From NCBI GenBank assembly GCA_002343445.1, contig DDSP01000032.1:7658-71657 (forward strand): a stretch of DNA of 64,000 nucleotides, written 5' to 3'. The notes under the pieces were generated by a model. The model ran no database searches. It was not told where the DNA came from and worked only from the letters and a program-made list of their open reading frames with translations. Positions 42,246-50,359 of this stretch are shown here, in pieces; the first letter of the stretch is position 1; every line of letters begins with the position of its first letter. Made by a program: the position numbers and the translations under genes. Source of the stretch: Chthonomonas sp. UBA2387 (GTDB lineage: Bacteria > Armatimonadota > Fimbriimonadia > Fimbriimonadales > Fimbriimonadaceae).

Positions 42246-43388
42246 TCATCGCCCGTCGGCGGTACCGCTGGCGGTAGAAGAGCAGACGAGCGACGAGTAC
42301 TCGGCCCAGAGCTTTGAGAGCCATTCCCGCTTCGTTTCCTCGCGGTAGCGCGTGTAGTGGCGTTCGTTCACCCCTGTCTGCGCGTGCCCCATCAGCTCCT
42401 TCCGCCACTCTTCGGGGCAGCCGAGATCGGCCAGGTGCGAGTTGAAACCCGCGCGCAGCGCATGGATGGTCAGCCGCCTGACACCGGCACGCTCGGCCAG
42501 GACCGGGAGAGCGTGCGTCAGGCCCTCTGGTCGGACGAGGCGACCCTTCCACAGAGTCAGGTGGCCGCGCTTGGCCCAAGAACGGATCTCGGTCGCCATC
42601 GGCTCGGGAAGCGGCAGCCAGCGGTCGCTGGCCAGAGTCTTGAGCGGGCCCGTCGTCACTTCCCTGCCGATCACCTCGACGTCGCGCTGGATGTGCAGCG
42701 ACCCGTCGAGCAGATCCTCGGCCATGACGCCGAAGGCTTCGCCTCGCCTGAGCCCGAGCAGGGCGCACAGCCACAGCGGCCGGAACCACGTCGTGCCCTT
42801 TGCGACCTCGATCAGCTTCGACGCTTCTTCGAGCGTGTAGGCGGAGACGACGCGCCGGGTGCGCTCGGGAGGCAATTCGACGTGGCGGACGGGGTTCCGC
42901 TTGATCAGGTCGTCTGCCTCGGCCATTTCCATGATCGCGTGCAGGACCTTGCGGAGGTGGCCCACGCTCGACCGACTCAGCGGGCCGTAGCGGCGGGTGG
43001 ACGGTGTGCCTTTGGGCGAGACGACGACCGTGGTGCGGTCGTCTCGGCCCTTGGAGAGCAGGAACGCTTGGACGTGGTGGCGGCCGAGCTCGTCCACCAG
43101 GATCGAGCCGAGGGCGGGCATGATGTGGGATGCGGCCCAGTCCACCTGTTCGCGCCACTTGTAGCTGTGTTCGGCCAGAGTGGGCGCGTAGATGCGGGCG
43201 AAGTACTCCTCGAGCGTCGGCCTGGCTTGGATCGGCGCGGTGGCGCGCTCGATTGCGGCGGCGGCCAGCTTATGCGCGAGCTTTCGCTCTGCTTCCTCGG
43301 GTGTCTTGCCGTAGGCCGAGAGCCTTTTGCCAGTCGGCTCTCGCTTCGTGGCCTCCCAGAGGCCGGTCGGTTTGTGGAATCTCGCCAT
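42246..43388 (-). CDS. int: Phage tyrosine recombinase (integrase)
   Basis: 380 aa. An N-terminal AP2-like/SAM-like arm-binding part is followed by the catalytic domain: Arg in LLGLRRGEAFGV, HALRAGFNSHLAD (HxxR) and HYTRYRE with the nucleophile Tyr. It should integrate the element into the adjacent tRNA-Pro. The ATG at 43388 is chosen because upstream sequence to 43493 is in the overlapping HTH gene. It is the last gene of the leftward early operon. Confidence 0.92.
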   Translation of the reverse strand: MARFHKPTGLWEATKREPTGKRLSAYGKTPEEAERKLAHKLAAAAIERATAPIQARPTLEEYFARIYAPTLAEHSYKWREQVDWAASHIMPALGSILVDELGRHHVQAFLLSKGRDDRTTVVVSPKGTPSTRRYGPLSRSSVGHLRKVLHAIMEMAEADDLIKRNPVRHVELPPERTRRVVSAYTLEEASKLIEVAKGTTWFRPLWLCALLGLRRGEAFGVMAEDLLDGSLHIQRDVEVIGREVTTGPLKTLASDRWLPLPEPMATEIRSWAKRGHLTLWKGRLVRPEGLTHALPVLAERAGVRRLTIHALRAGFNSHLADLGCPEEWRKELMGHAQTGVNERHYTRYREETKREWLSKLWAEYSSLVCSSTASGTADGR

Positions 43389-43581
43389 CTCGTTCCTTCC
43401 TAAGTGTTTCGACCAGGTCGTCCAACTCCTGCACGAGGAACGCGCCGGTGGACAGAGGTCGGATGCGGCCGGTGCGGACGAACCGCTCGACAAACTGCCG
43501 CTGCGTGATGCCCATGAGCTCGGCGGCGTCCCTGCGGGAGACGCACGCGGCGGGCGTGTGGACGTGGCGCGGGACCCTCAT
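43270..43581 (-). CDS. Small HTH protein (possible excisionase)
   Basis: 103 aa. CVSRRDAAELMGITQRQFVERFVRTGRI is a MerR/Xis-type helix-turn-helix. The last 119 nt overlap the integrase gene in another frame. Position directly before int suggests a recombination directionality factor or an int regulator; this is inference. Confidence 0.6.
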   Translation of the reverse strand: MRVPRHVHTPAACVSRRDAAELMGITQRQFVERFVRTGRIRPLSTGAFLVQELDDLVETLRKERDGEIPQTDRPLGGHEARADWQKALGLRQDTRGSRAKARA

Positions 43582-43763
43582 CGGGCCTCCCTCGCGTAGA
43601 CGTCTTTGGCGGGCTCTCGGACCTCGATCTCGACGCCGCATGGGTAGCGGCAGGTCAGCACGTCCTCCATCGTCCGCCAGTCCAGCAGACAGGTCCAGCT
43701 CGCAGGCTCCTCGATTTCGATTTCGGCGTTTATGATCCGAAGAGGGAACGCGACCGGGGTCAT
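43578..43763 (-). CDS. Small phage protein, unknown
   Basis: 61 aa, acidic and beta-rich (AEIEIEEPASWTC, CGVEIEVREP). Its ATG overlaps the stop of the 68-aa gene upstream and its stop overlaps the next start, which supports expression. Confidence 0.5.
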   Translation of the reverse strand: MTPVAFPLRIINAEIEIEEPASWTCLLDWRTMEDVLTCRYPCGVEIEVREPAKDVYAREAR

Positions 43764-43966
43764 CGCTGCCGGGCCTCCTCCCACTGCATGTACTCCCTGG
43801 CGAGGGAGTCCGCCATGTGGATGGCCATCTGGCTGATCGCGGTCGGCTCTACGGTGCCGAAGTCGAGGTAGCCCTTCATGTCCGGGCACGCGAACTTGGC
43901 GACCAGGTGACCCGCGATCTGGGGCGCGAAGGTCTCGACCAGGCGTTCGTAGCGCGCGTCAGCCAT
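43760..43966 (-). CDS. Small phage protein, unknown
   Basis: 68 aa, mainly helical, with AREYMQWEEARQR at the C-terminus. No family is recognised. It overlaps the next gene by ATGA. Confidence 0.5.
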   Translation of the reverse strand: MADARYERLVETFAPQIAGHLVAKFACPDMKGYLDFGTVEPTAISQMAIHMADSLAREYMQWEEARQR

Positions 43967-44018
43967 TGCCCACCTCGCCGACCCACGGCCACCAGTGGAG
44001 GAGGAGGACGAAGATCAC
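43959..44018 (-). CDS. Possible 19-aa membrane peptide
   Basis: A GTG overlapping the ParB-like stop (GTGA) opens a frame that reads VIFVLLLHWWPWVGEVGNG and ends 8 nt inside the following gene. Overlap on both sides suggests a translated small gene, but the length makes this weak. Confidence 0.25.
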   Translation of the reverse strand: MIFVLLLHWWPWVGEVGNG

Positions 44019-45505
44019 GAGGCCTCCTTCTTCCGCTTGCGCTCGGGCTTCTCGGGCTCGGCGGCTTTGAGTTCGGCTTCGACGGCCTTGCGGATGGCGG
44101 ACGCGTCGATGCCGAGTTCGGCGGCGAGGCGCTTCGAGCGCTCCATCGTCATGTCGTAGGCGTAGGAACCGGGCTCCTCGTCCGTCCCGAGCTCGCGTGC
44201 CGCCTGGTAGGTCAGGGCGTGGCGCAGGACGGTTTCATCATCGAGCGCCAGGAACTCCGGCCAGTCCTGGACGCACGCCGCTTCGGCGAGTTGGAGCCTC
44301 TCGTAGTCGTTGGCCGCAACCGCAACGAGGACGCGGAGACTCTGGCCGTTGACTTCGCTTGGCAGGTTCTCCTCGATCGCGGCCTTCAGGCGCTTTCGGT
44401 ACTCGCGGACCACCCGGTGCTTGGCCAGCTTCTTGGCTTGCTCGTCGCGCTCCTTGGCGTTTCGAGCCGCCTCGCTCATGGCGGCGCGGAAGGTCTTGCC
44501 GGTGAGCGGGTTCACGACCACCGTGTCTCCCTGCTCATGCTTGTAGCCGTTGAGCTGAAAGTCTTGGATGGAGCGCTCGCCGTGCGGAATTCCGCGGTTG
44601 TAGCCGTTTGACGCAAAGACGACATTCTCGCCTTCGGCCCTCAATCGTTCTGCGATGCGCGAGGAGTTCGCGGTCAGCTTCTTGTTGTAGCAGTCGGGCG
44701 CGAGGCACGCGTCCTGCGTCTCGCCCCAGAGGGCGGCTTGGGCTCCGGTGCGCTTTGGGCACGTGGTGCACGCTCCCGCATCGGGGACCAGCTCGGCGTC
44801 AGCGAGGTCGAAGGGGGCGTTGGCCAGCCTGTGTCCGTACCGGGTCTCGATTTCATTCTGGAGCCGACCGACCGCTGTTTTTGCCGGGCTCAGGTTGGAC
44901 CAGTCGTAGTGCATGACGCTGCCCTTCCAAACCACATCGCAGATCAGGTTGCCGAGCACCTCCTTCTGGACGTCGGCTGGCAGGGTGGCCAGGATGTGCG
45001 CGTGGCCGAGGAGGATCAGGTCGTTCTCGAGGGCATCGCGGCCCTCGGGGATGAGCGAGAGCAGCTTCATGCGGCCGACCACGTACTGCGGGGTGCGGCC
45101 GATCCGGCTTGCGAGTTCTTTCACGCGGTCGCGCATTTCGAGCTCGGGCCAGCGGAGATTCACCAGGCGATGGAAACCCTCGGCTTCTTCGAGCGGCTCG
45201 ACGTCGGCGCGCTGGTTGTTCTCGATGACCGCGACTTCGAGGGCCTCGGCGTCGGTGAGCGGTTTGACGATCGCCGGGATGGTGTCCAGGCCCGCCAGTT
45301 GGGCGGCGCGCCACCGGCGTTCGCCGGCCACGAGCTCGTAGGTCGAATCGTCGGCGCGTTCGGGCGGCGTGGGGCGCACGATCACGGGCTCGAGCACGCC
45401 GAACTGCCTGATGCTCTCGGCGAGTTCGGCGAGCCTGGCTTCATCGAAGCGCTTGCGCGGGTTGTAGGGCGAGCGGGCGATCAGGGAGAGTTTGAGTTCG
45501 GTCAT
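44015..45505 (-). CDS. ParB-like nuclease-domain protein
   Basis: 496 aa. The N-terminal ParB/Srx domain has SPYNPRKRFDE and GERRWRAAQLAG, followed by a KorB-like HTH (LASRIGRTPQYVVGRMKLL). The middle contains CTTCPKRTG and CLAPDCYNKK, a putative zinc site, and the C-terminus is charged and helical. No ParA is nearby, so it may act in phage DNA modification or gene control rather than partition. Confidence 0.8.
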   Translation of the reverse strand: MTELKLSLIARSPYNPRKRFDEARLAELAESIRQFGVLEPVIVRPTPPERADDSTYELVAGERRWRAAQLAGLDTIPAIVKPLTDAEALEVAVIENNQRADVEPLEEAEGFHRLVNLRWPELEMRDRVKELASRIGRTPQYVVGRMKLLSLIPEGRDALENDLILLGHAHILATLPADVQKEVLGNLICDVVWKGSVMHYDWSNLSPAKTAVGRLQNEIETRYGHRLANAPFDLADAELVPDAGACTTCPKRTGAQAALWGETQDACLAPDCYNKKLTANSSRIAERLRAEGENVVFASNGYNRGIPHGERSIQDFQLNGYKHEQGDTVVVNPLTGKTFRAAMSEAARNAKERDEQAKKLAKHRVVREYRKRLKAAIEENLPSEVNGQSLRVLVAVAANDYERLQLAEAACVQDWPEFLALDDETVLRHALTYQAARELGTDEEPGSYAYDMTMERSKRLAAELGIDASAIRKAVEAELKAAEPEKPERKRKKEAS

Positions 45506-45705
45506 GGTCTTGTTGCCGCCGATGCGGCGCGTTGTTGGGCGCGGAGGGATCGGGCGTGGGCCTCGAGGTTGTTGGCCTCGGTGGTCCAGAGATCGATCTC
45601 GGTGTCGATGGCGGCGCGGCGCTGTTTGAGCTCGGCGACGCGTTCTCGCGCGGCCGCGGCTCGGGCGTCGAGGTCGTCCGGGTTGGAGAGTTCGGGTGTG
45701 GTCAT
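45502..45705 (-). CDS. Small coiled-coil phage protein
   Basis: 67 aa. Almost entirely one helix (RERVAELKQRRAAIDTEIDLW) with heptad spacing. It overlaps both neighbours by 4 nt. Confidence 0.5.
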   Translation of the reverse strand: MTTPELSNPDDLDARAAAARERVAELKQRRAAIDTEIDLWTTEANNLEAHARSLRAQQRAASAATRP

Positions 45706-46034
45706 CGGTTCACCATTTGGGCCAGCCACCAGCACGCGTAGGCGATGGAGGCGATGGCGACGGAGGCGGCTTTCCAGCGGTTCAGGACCAGGGCCCTGTG
45801 CTGTCGGCGCTCCCAGCGGGACTGGCCCTGGGCGGCGCGGTAGATGCGCTCGAGGGCGGCCTCGTCGGCGATGTTGCGGGCGGCGTTCAGGGCGTCGGCG
45901 TAGCGCTGGTGGCCGCTGGACCGCATCGTGCCGCCGTCCGGCAGCCAGACGGTGGCCGACCACGTGTCGCGGTCGCCTTCGACCTGGATCGGCGCGCCGC
46001 GGTAGACGCAGCTCGAGCAGAGGCGGCGCTTCAC
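45702..46034 (-). CDS. Phage membrane protein with CxxC motif
   Basis: 110 aa, GTG start overlapping the preceding stop. The N-terminal CSSC pair suggests metal or disulfide; a C-terminal membrane helix (ASVAIASIAYACWWLAQMV) follows. The function is unknown. Confidence 0.5.
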   Translation of the reverse strand: MKRRLCSSCVYRGAPIQVEGDRDTWSATVWLPDGGTMRSSGHQRYADALNAARNIADEAALERIYRAAQGQSRWERRQHRALVLNRWKAASVAIASIAYACWWLAQMVNR

Positions 46035-46504
46035 AGCGACTCCTCCTCTGGAACTCCGGCGACGATCTGCCCGCGCCTTGTGACACGGTAGGTACGCCCG
46101 GCCCAGGCTGGCGTGTTCATCAGCTCCATCAGCCCGCGTTCGACCAACCCGTCCACAACTGGGTCCTGCCCTACGTTGTAGTGGTTGCGCCAGCCGAGCG
46201 TTTTTGAAGGCCATCCGAGGGAATGGAGCAGAGTGTGGAATTCGGCCTCCGTGACGGGTTCGATGCGGCGATTGACCACCCGCGCCAACACCTCGACGGC
46301 ATACATCGGGTAGCGCGTGGAAACCGAACGCGATCCGTCGCGCTCGCCGAACGTGCTTTTGTCGTAGGCGATGGCGATGCACGTCAGGTCGCTGTGGCCG
46401 ACGATGAACCTGGCGTGTCGGCTGGGCACCGTTTGGCCGGGTTGGACGAGGTACGCCGTCCGTGTGTTGGCATAGATCGCTGGGGTGTTGCCTTTGTGCT
46501 TCAT
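46031..46504 (-). CDS. Phage protein, unknown
   Basis: 157 aa. The C-terminal half (PVVDGLVERGLMELMN, AGRTYRVTRRGQIVAG) looks like a winged-helix, so a DNA-binding role is possible. Overlapping stop/start codons on both sides. Confidence 0.5.
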   Translation of the reverse strand: MKHKGNTPAIYANTRTAYLVQPGQTVPSRHARFIVGHSDLTCIAIAYDKSTFGERDGSRSVSTRYPMYAVEVLARVVNRRIEPVTEAEFHTLLHSLGWPSKTLGWRNHYNVGQDPVVDGLVERGLMELMNTPAWAGRTYRVTRRGQIVAGVPEEESL

Positions 46505-46794
46505 CGGCTGGCCCTCCTCGCCCAACGGCGGATGTCGCGGTCGCCGAACTCGACCACCGCGGCGTTGGCGACGGCCCATTCGAGGGCCTGGCGCATGGCC
46601 TCGGCGCGATCGTCTGCGATACCCGACGCGACGCACGGGCCGTTCCAGATGGGACGACGGTGATAGGGGCAGACCACCGCCCACTGCGCGCGGCCGCCGA
46701 TCGAGTCGGTGAACACCCTCACCATGGCGTAGCGGGCGCGGGTGCGCGGCCTGGACGGCCACGCTTCGCCTGGAAGTCGGAGGCGGGATTTCAT
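46501..46794 (-). CDS. Phage protein, unknown
   Basis: 97 aa, basic. It has an Arg-rich N-terminus, a CPYHRRPIWNG segment and a basic C-terminus (RDIRRWARRASR). No family recognised. Confidence 0.45.
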   Translation of the reverse strand: MKSRLRLPGEAWPSRPRTRARYAMVRVFTDSIGGRAQWAVVCPYHRRPIWNGPCVASGIADDRAEAMRQALEWAVANAAVVEFGDRDIRRWARRASR

Positions 46795-47258
46795 CGTCTT
46801 GCGGCCACCTCTTGGGCCATCCGGTCGTAGGCTTCGGCCTCGGTGATCTTGCGGAGGGTGTCCTCGGCGTGGCCGAGGTCCTTGCACGACTCGATGCGGA
46901 CGCCCTTGCGCGTTTCGATCGCGACGGCGTGCCCCGTGCCGGTCTGATAGATCCGGTAGGGGAGGCCGTTGCACGTCCCGCGCTGCACCAGCTCGCCGCC
47001 TTCGACCACGGCCTGGCGCAGGTCGGCTTTGAGCTGGTCGTAGTCGGGCTCGCCGACGCCGTAGACGCGGGCGGTTTCCCGGTCGCGCGTTTCGCCGGCC
47101 GCGATCGAGAGCCGCTCGAGGGTGCGTTGCAGGTCCTCGATCTGCGGTCGGAGCCCGCGGTGGCAGTGTGGACAGAGTTGGCGGGCGTCTCTGAGCTGGC
47201 GGCGCGCGATGGCCGCCAGCTTCTGGATGCGCTCGAGGTCGGCCAGGACCTGCGTCAT
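46791..47258 (-). CDS. Phage protein with CxxCH motif, unknown
   Basis: 155 aa. A helical N-terminus with LCPHCHRGL, then a short beta-rich domain (GLPYRIYQTGTGHAVAIETRKG). No family recognised; overlapping starts and stops place it in the operon. Confidence 0.5.
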   Translation of the reverse strand: MTQVLADLERIQKLAAIARRQLRDARQLCPHCHRGLRPQIEDLQRTLERLSIAAGETRDRETARVYGVGEPDYDQLKADLRQAVVEGGELVQRGTCNGLPYRIYQTGTGHAVAIETRKGVRIESCKDLGHAEDTLRKITEAEAYDRMAQEVAARR

Positions 47259-48133
47259 CGCTCGTCTCCCTCGAATTCGGAGTTGCGGAGCATCCGGCCC
47301 CATTGGGTGATGTACGCGTCGTCGGGTCCGGTCGGCGGCCGGCCAGGACCGCTGGCGTGGACCAGCGTGAGCTGTTTCACGTGGAACACGCGCGGGGTGC
47401 GGTTTCGCTCGGGGATGCCGCCCGGGTAGTAGTCGATCGAGAACCGGGCCTTGGTCGGGCACTCGGGTTCGCCGAGGCGGTAGGTGTTGCCGTAGTGGAC
47501 GACGGTGTCGGGCCGGGCGGTGGCCTCGGCGGCTTCGATCCCTCCTCGGCCCTCGCCAGGCTTGGGAAGGACGAGCTCGCGGAGGCCGTCGGCGTGGTAG
47601 AACGCCTTGACTTCGAAGCCGTTGGAGCGGACTCGCTTGGCCACGATCTCGGCGGCGGCGCGTTCGCACGTGCACCCGGCGATCTGCTCTTGGATATGCG
47701 GAGGCGCGAGGACCATGTCCGTGGCGTCGCCGCGGCGCCAGTAGCAGCGGATGATGCGGCCGGATTGGCCGATCTGCTTGTCGTGCCGGATCTTCAGCAC
47801 GATGGTCTCGTGGTCGTATTCCGCGCCGACCGCCTTGCTGGCGGCGTCCACGATGGCCTGGTCGGCCTGGCGGGCGAGGTAGGCCTGCTTGACCGCTTCC
47901 GCGTCGCGGGCGGCGACCTGGGCCTCGGCGCTTCGGGCGGCGCTTCGAGCGGCCTCGACGGCGCGCTTGTGGGCTTCGGCTCGATCGGCGGCGGCCTGGC
48001 GCTCGGCGAGGACCTCGGCGACGGGCCGCATGCGGCCGCCCACGAGGATGTTGGCTCCGGGCACGTTCTGCAGCGCGGAGAGCAGGGTTCCCTGGCGCGG
48101 CTGGTACTGGCTGTTCGGTTCGGTTCGGTTCAT
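47255..48133 (-). CDS. First gene of leftward phage operon, unknown
   Basis: 292 aa. Residues about 40-105 form an Ala/Glu/Arg-rich coiled coil, followed by a beta-rich domain with FEVKAFYHADGLRELVLPKPG. A GGAG-type ribosome-binding site lies before the ATG. It is the promoter-proximal gene of the early leftward unit. Confidence 0.55.
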   Translation of the reverse strand: MNRTEPNSQYQPRQGTLLSALQNVPGANILVGGRMRPVAEVLAERQAAADRAEAHKRAVEAARSAARSAEAQVAARDAEAVKQAYLARQADQAIVDAASKAVGAEYDHETIVLKIRHDKQIGQSGRIIRCYWRRGDATDMVLAPPHIQEQIAGCTCERAAAEIVAKRVRSNGFEVKAFYHADGLRELVLPKPGEGRGGIEAAEATARPDTVVHYGNTYRLGEPECPTKARFSIDYYPGGIPERNRTPRVFHVKQLTLVHASGPGRPPTGPDDAYITQWGRMLRNSEFEGDER

Positions 48134-48162
48134 TTCGTCGTCTCCTGTGCGGTGACGACTCT

Positions 48163-48191
48163 ATGATAACACAGATTGTTTAGTTTTGCAA
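48163..48191 (-). promoter_or_regulatory. Leftward early phage promoter
   Basis: On the minus strand -35 TTGCAA (48186-48191) and -10 TATCAT (48163-48168) are separated by 17 nt. It reads into the 292-aa gene through a 30-nt leader. Confidence 0.7.
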
Positions 48192-48212
48192 ACACTTTCT
48201 AAAGAAAATGTT
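48191..48212. promoter_or_regulatory. Operator-like palindrome over the leftward promoter
   Basis: Half AACACTTTC, 4-nt centre TAAA, half GAAAATGTT; 8 of 9 positions pair. It touches the -35 of the leftward promoter. Related half-sites AACATTTTG (50288-50296) and GAAGTGTT (50313-50320) flank the repressor/Cro-like promoters, as expected for repressor operators. Confidence 0.55.
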
Positions 48213-48300
48213 GACGCTCCTGTGCCCGGCATGGGCCCGTGCGGGGAAAGGGTTGGCAAGGGTGGCGCGGCTTGGTCGCCGAAAACGGGTCGGCTGCCGC

Positions 48301-48397
48301 GCCGGTGAAGTCGATGAAGAAACAGAAGAACAGTGAAGTTCAGTGAAGTGTATGGAAGGTCAGGGAAGGCGCGCGGGCGCGCGGGCGCGCGCGCGCG
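48301..48397. repeat. Helically phased GAAG array followed by a CG tract
   Basis: Between 48301 and 48370 seven successive 10-bp steps each carry GAAG; the clearest are CAGTGAAGTT, CAGTGAAGTG, TATGGAAGGT and CAGGGAAGGC. A run of alternating or near-alternating C and G (48370-48397) follows. It lies in the 307-bp non-coding gap between the leftward operon and the toxin-antitoxin genes. Confidence 0.6.
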
Positions 48398-48440
48398 TTG
48401 CGTTGCCCTGAGGTTAGCCCCCGGGCTGAGTGGACCAGAG

Positions 48441-48827
48441 TCAGAGCACGTCGTCGGAGTTGGGCGGATAGTCGACGAACGGACTCAGCCCGATGAACTC
48501 ATTGCTGCAGTTGCCCTCGTAGACCTTGATCGCGTTCAAGATGGTTCGGGCCTGTTTCCAATAAGCCGGGAAGGGTGGATAGAACGCGAGGATCCCGGGG
48601 TGCTGGATGCCTGTTCTGTGAAGGGCCAAGAAATCGTCCGCGTTGCGCGTCACGAGAATCCTCTCGGACTCGATGGCCGCTGCTAGCACCACGTCGTCGT
48701 CTGCGTCCGTAAGTCCAAGGGAGTACACGGTGGCGACGTCGCACCCGCTCGCCGCCAGCTCGGAGACGGTTGTCTTGCGCTGGCTGTCCTCGTCAAAGAG
48801 AATCCGAATCTTGGGCTGCTCGTTCAC
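48441..48827 (-). CDS. DUF5615 PIN-like toxin
   Basis: 128 aa, GTG start. IRILFDEDSQRKTTVSEL, DADDDVVLAAA and ILVTRNADDFLALH are the acidic active-site blocks of the DUF5615 PIN-like nuclease family. Its start overlaps the DUF433 antitoxin stop (GTGA), the usual order of this toxin-antitoxin pair. It would be a ribonuclease held in check by its partner. Confidence 0.78.
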   Translation of the reverse strand: MNEQPKIRILFDEDSQRKTTVSELAASGCDVATVYSLGLTDADDDVVLAAAIESERILVTRNADDFLALHRTGIQHPGILAFYPPFPAYWKQARTILNAIKVYEGNCSNEFIGLSPFVDYPPNSDDVL

Positions 48828-49066
48828 CGAGTGGCCGCCCTCTTGATCGCTTCCCGCTCTTTGCGCAGGATGAGTTCTCGATTGGCTCTGCACCACTCGA
48901 CGGCTTCCCGGACCGCTGCAACACTCACGTAGTGATCGTCTGCGGCTTCCTCAATGGTCAAGCCAGCCATCTCAAGGTGATGCACGACCGTCCACGCACG
49001 CTTGCGGGTGCCTTTGATGAACATCTCCCACGACCCAGGGCGCTGGGCAAGGTGCTCGAACGTCAT
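48824..49066 (-). CDS. DUF433 antitoxin
   Basis: 80 aa. VVHHLEMAGLTIEEAADDHYVSVAAVREAVEWCRAN is the DUF433 helix-turn-helix. It lies directly upstream of, and overlaps, the DUF5615 gene, and its ATG overlaps the preceding stop. Confidence 0.75.
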   Translation of the reverse strand: MTFEHLAQRPGSWEMFIKGTRKRAWTVVHHLEMAGLTIEEAADDHYVSVAAVREAVEWCRANRELILRKEREAIKRAATR

Positions 49067-49416
49067 GTCGGATCCGTTGGAATGCTTGGGAGGCTGCGTA
49101 GCAGTTCCTCGAGAATCACGTGGGCGTCTCGGGCGGCAGGCCCACACTGGTGGATCAGCGCCGCAGCCAAACGGATGGCGTGCGGAACACCGAGCACAAA
49201 GGTGGCGATGGCCTCGGTCGCCACCGAAGCCTGGCCACTTTCACCCGGAGATTCGAGGCAATGCATCTTCCGCAGGTAGAAAGTAGTGAACACTTCCTCC
49301 GCCGTCGCGCGGACCATTGCGTGGTTGGCGTAGTAGACCGGGCTGTCGATTTCGGACTGTCGATCGACAAGGGTTACCACTTCAATTTGCTGCGGCGGTT
49401 TCGATGGTTCGGGCAT
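49063..49416 (-). CDS. DUF3467-like protein, first gene of the toxin-antitoxin trio
   Basis: 117 aa. DSPVYYANHAMVRATAEEVFTTFYLRKM resembles the Y.N...V..T..DF..DF core of DUF3467. It overlaps the antitoxin start by 4 nt, so three genes form one unit. A third partner or regulator is possible. The function is unknown. Confidence 0.45.
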   Translation of the reverse strand: MPEPSKPPQQIEVVTLVDRQSEIDSPVYYANHAMVRATAEEVFTTFYLRKMHCLESPGESGQASVATEAIATFVLGVPHAIRLAAALIHQCGPAARDAHVILEELLRSLPSIPTDPT

Positions 49417-49560
49417 CGGTTGCGTCCTCGGTTCATTCCAATCTTCGGAAGCCAGAACCCTGAACACCACTTCCAAGGTCCACAGCCACCGTTGTCAATA
49501 CTTCGTACGCGAAAAAGTGTATCACGGTTGCCCATCGAATGCCTGCCGACTTATGTCTAG

Positions 49561-50292
49561 CTACACCACGGGCGCCGTGGCGGGATCCCAGCGTAGGCCG
49601 TTGGGGTCGGAGTCGGTGATGCGCCTGGGCCCGATGTCGCGCACGTAGGCGACCAGGACGCCTTCGATCTCCCACTCCCTCGCCGTCGCCCTCGGGTAGG
49701 CCTGGTTGATGGGCACGAGCTCGAAGCCCTCGCCGTTGTGCCTGTAGACCTTGACCGTGAGGGCTTTCTCGTCGTTGCGGGCGAGGACGGTCTGGCCGAT
49801 GCGGGCGCTCTTGGCCGCCTTGAACACGGCGATGTCGCCGGGGTGCAGGAACGGAAACATCGAGTCGCCGTCCACGACCACGCCGAAGCAGTCCTGGGCG
49901 ACCAGGTGCGCGGGCACGGGCTCGAAGTCCTCGCACTGGTAGGGGTCGGTCCAGTGCCCCGCTCCGGCGCGGCTGACGATCGGCAGCATTGCGTCGGGGA
50001 TCGGCTCGACTCGGAACGGAGTGGTGCGCTCGGCGACGGCCCTCGGCATCGGTGGCGGCGGTTCGTCCTGCGGGTCGCCCATGAGCCAATCCACGGTGAC
50101 GCCCAAGACCCGAGCCGCTTTCAACACGATGTCGTTCGGTGGATCGCTTCGGCCCGACTCCCAGTTGTAAAGCCTCTGCTGCGACACGTCGAGGCGGCGC
50201 GCCAGATCGGCCGGGCGCAGGGGGCCTGGCCCGACCGCCGAGCGGGCGATTCTGATCCTTTTGCCGATGTCGCCGACAGCCACAGCAAACAT
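49561..50292 (-). CDS. Phage repressor, HTH plus S24 peptidase (CI/LexA type)
   Basis: 243 aa. An Xre-type HTH (RPADLARRLDVSQQRLYNWESGRSD) occupies residues 25-75. Self-cleavage parts are present: an Ala-Gly site in VSRAGAGHW, the nucleophile Ser in VDGDSMFPFLHPGDIAVF and the Lys in LTVKVYRH. DNA damage would relieve repression. The ATG at 50292 is preferred because a TACAAT -10 (50304-50309) lies 11 nt upstream and the half-site AACATTTTG covers the start. Confidence 0.88.
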   Translation of the reverse strand: MFAVAVGDIGKRIRIARSAVGPGPLRPADLARRLDVSQQRLYNWESGRSDPPNDIVLKAARVLGVTVDWLMGDPQDEPPPPMPRAVAERTTPFRVEPIPDAMLPIVSRAGAGHWTDPYQCEDFEPVPAHLVAQDCFGVVVDGDSMFPFLHPGDIAVFKAAKSARIGQTVLARNDEKALTVKVYRHNGEGFELVPINQAYPRATAREWEIEGVLVAYVRDIGPRRITDSDPNGLRWDPATAPVV

Positions 50293-50303
50293 TTTGAAAG
50301 AGT

Positions 50304-50309
50304 ATTGTA
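50304..50309 (-). promoter_or_regulatory. Repressor promoter -10 (TACAAT)
   Basis: Minus-strand TACAAT, 11 nt before the repressor ATG and bracketed by the half-sites AACATTTTG and GAAGTGTT. The -35 is poorly conserved, as in activator- or self-regulated maintenance promoters. Confidence 0.5.
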
Positions 50310-50318
50310 GGCGAAGTG

Positions 50319-50347
50319 TTGAAAAAACTATAGGACTTGTGTATGAT
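50319..50347 (+). promoter_or_regulatory. Rightward early phage promoter
   Basis: -35 TTGAAA (50319-50324), a 17-nt spacer and -10 TATGAT (50342-50347). The half-site GAAGTGTT overlaps the -35. It reads into the Cro-like gene 12 nt downstream. Confidence 0.72.
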
Positions 50348-50359
50348 AGAGAGCATCTG

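Noticed and set aside
49493..49530. TTGACA-like hexamer and TACACT upstream of the DUF3467-like gene
   Set aside because: I could not find a -35/-10 pair with proper spacing and direction, so no promoter is called.
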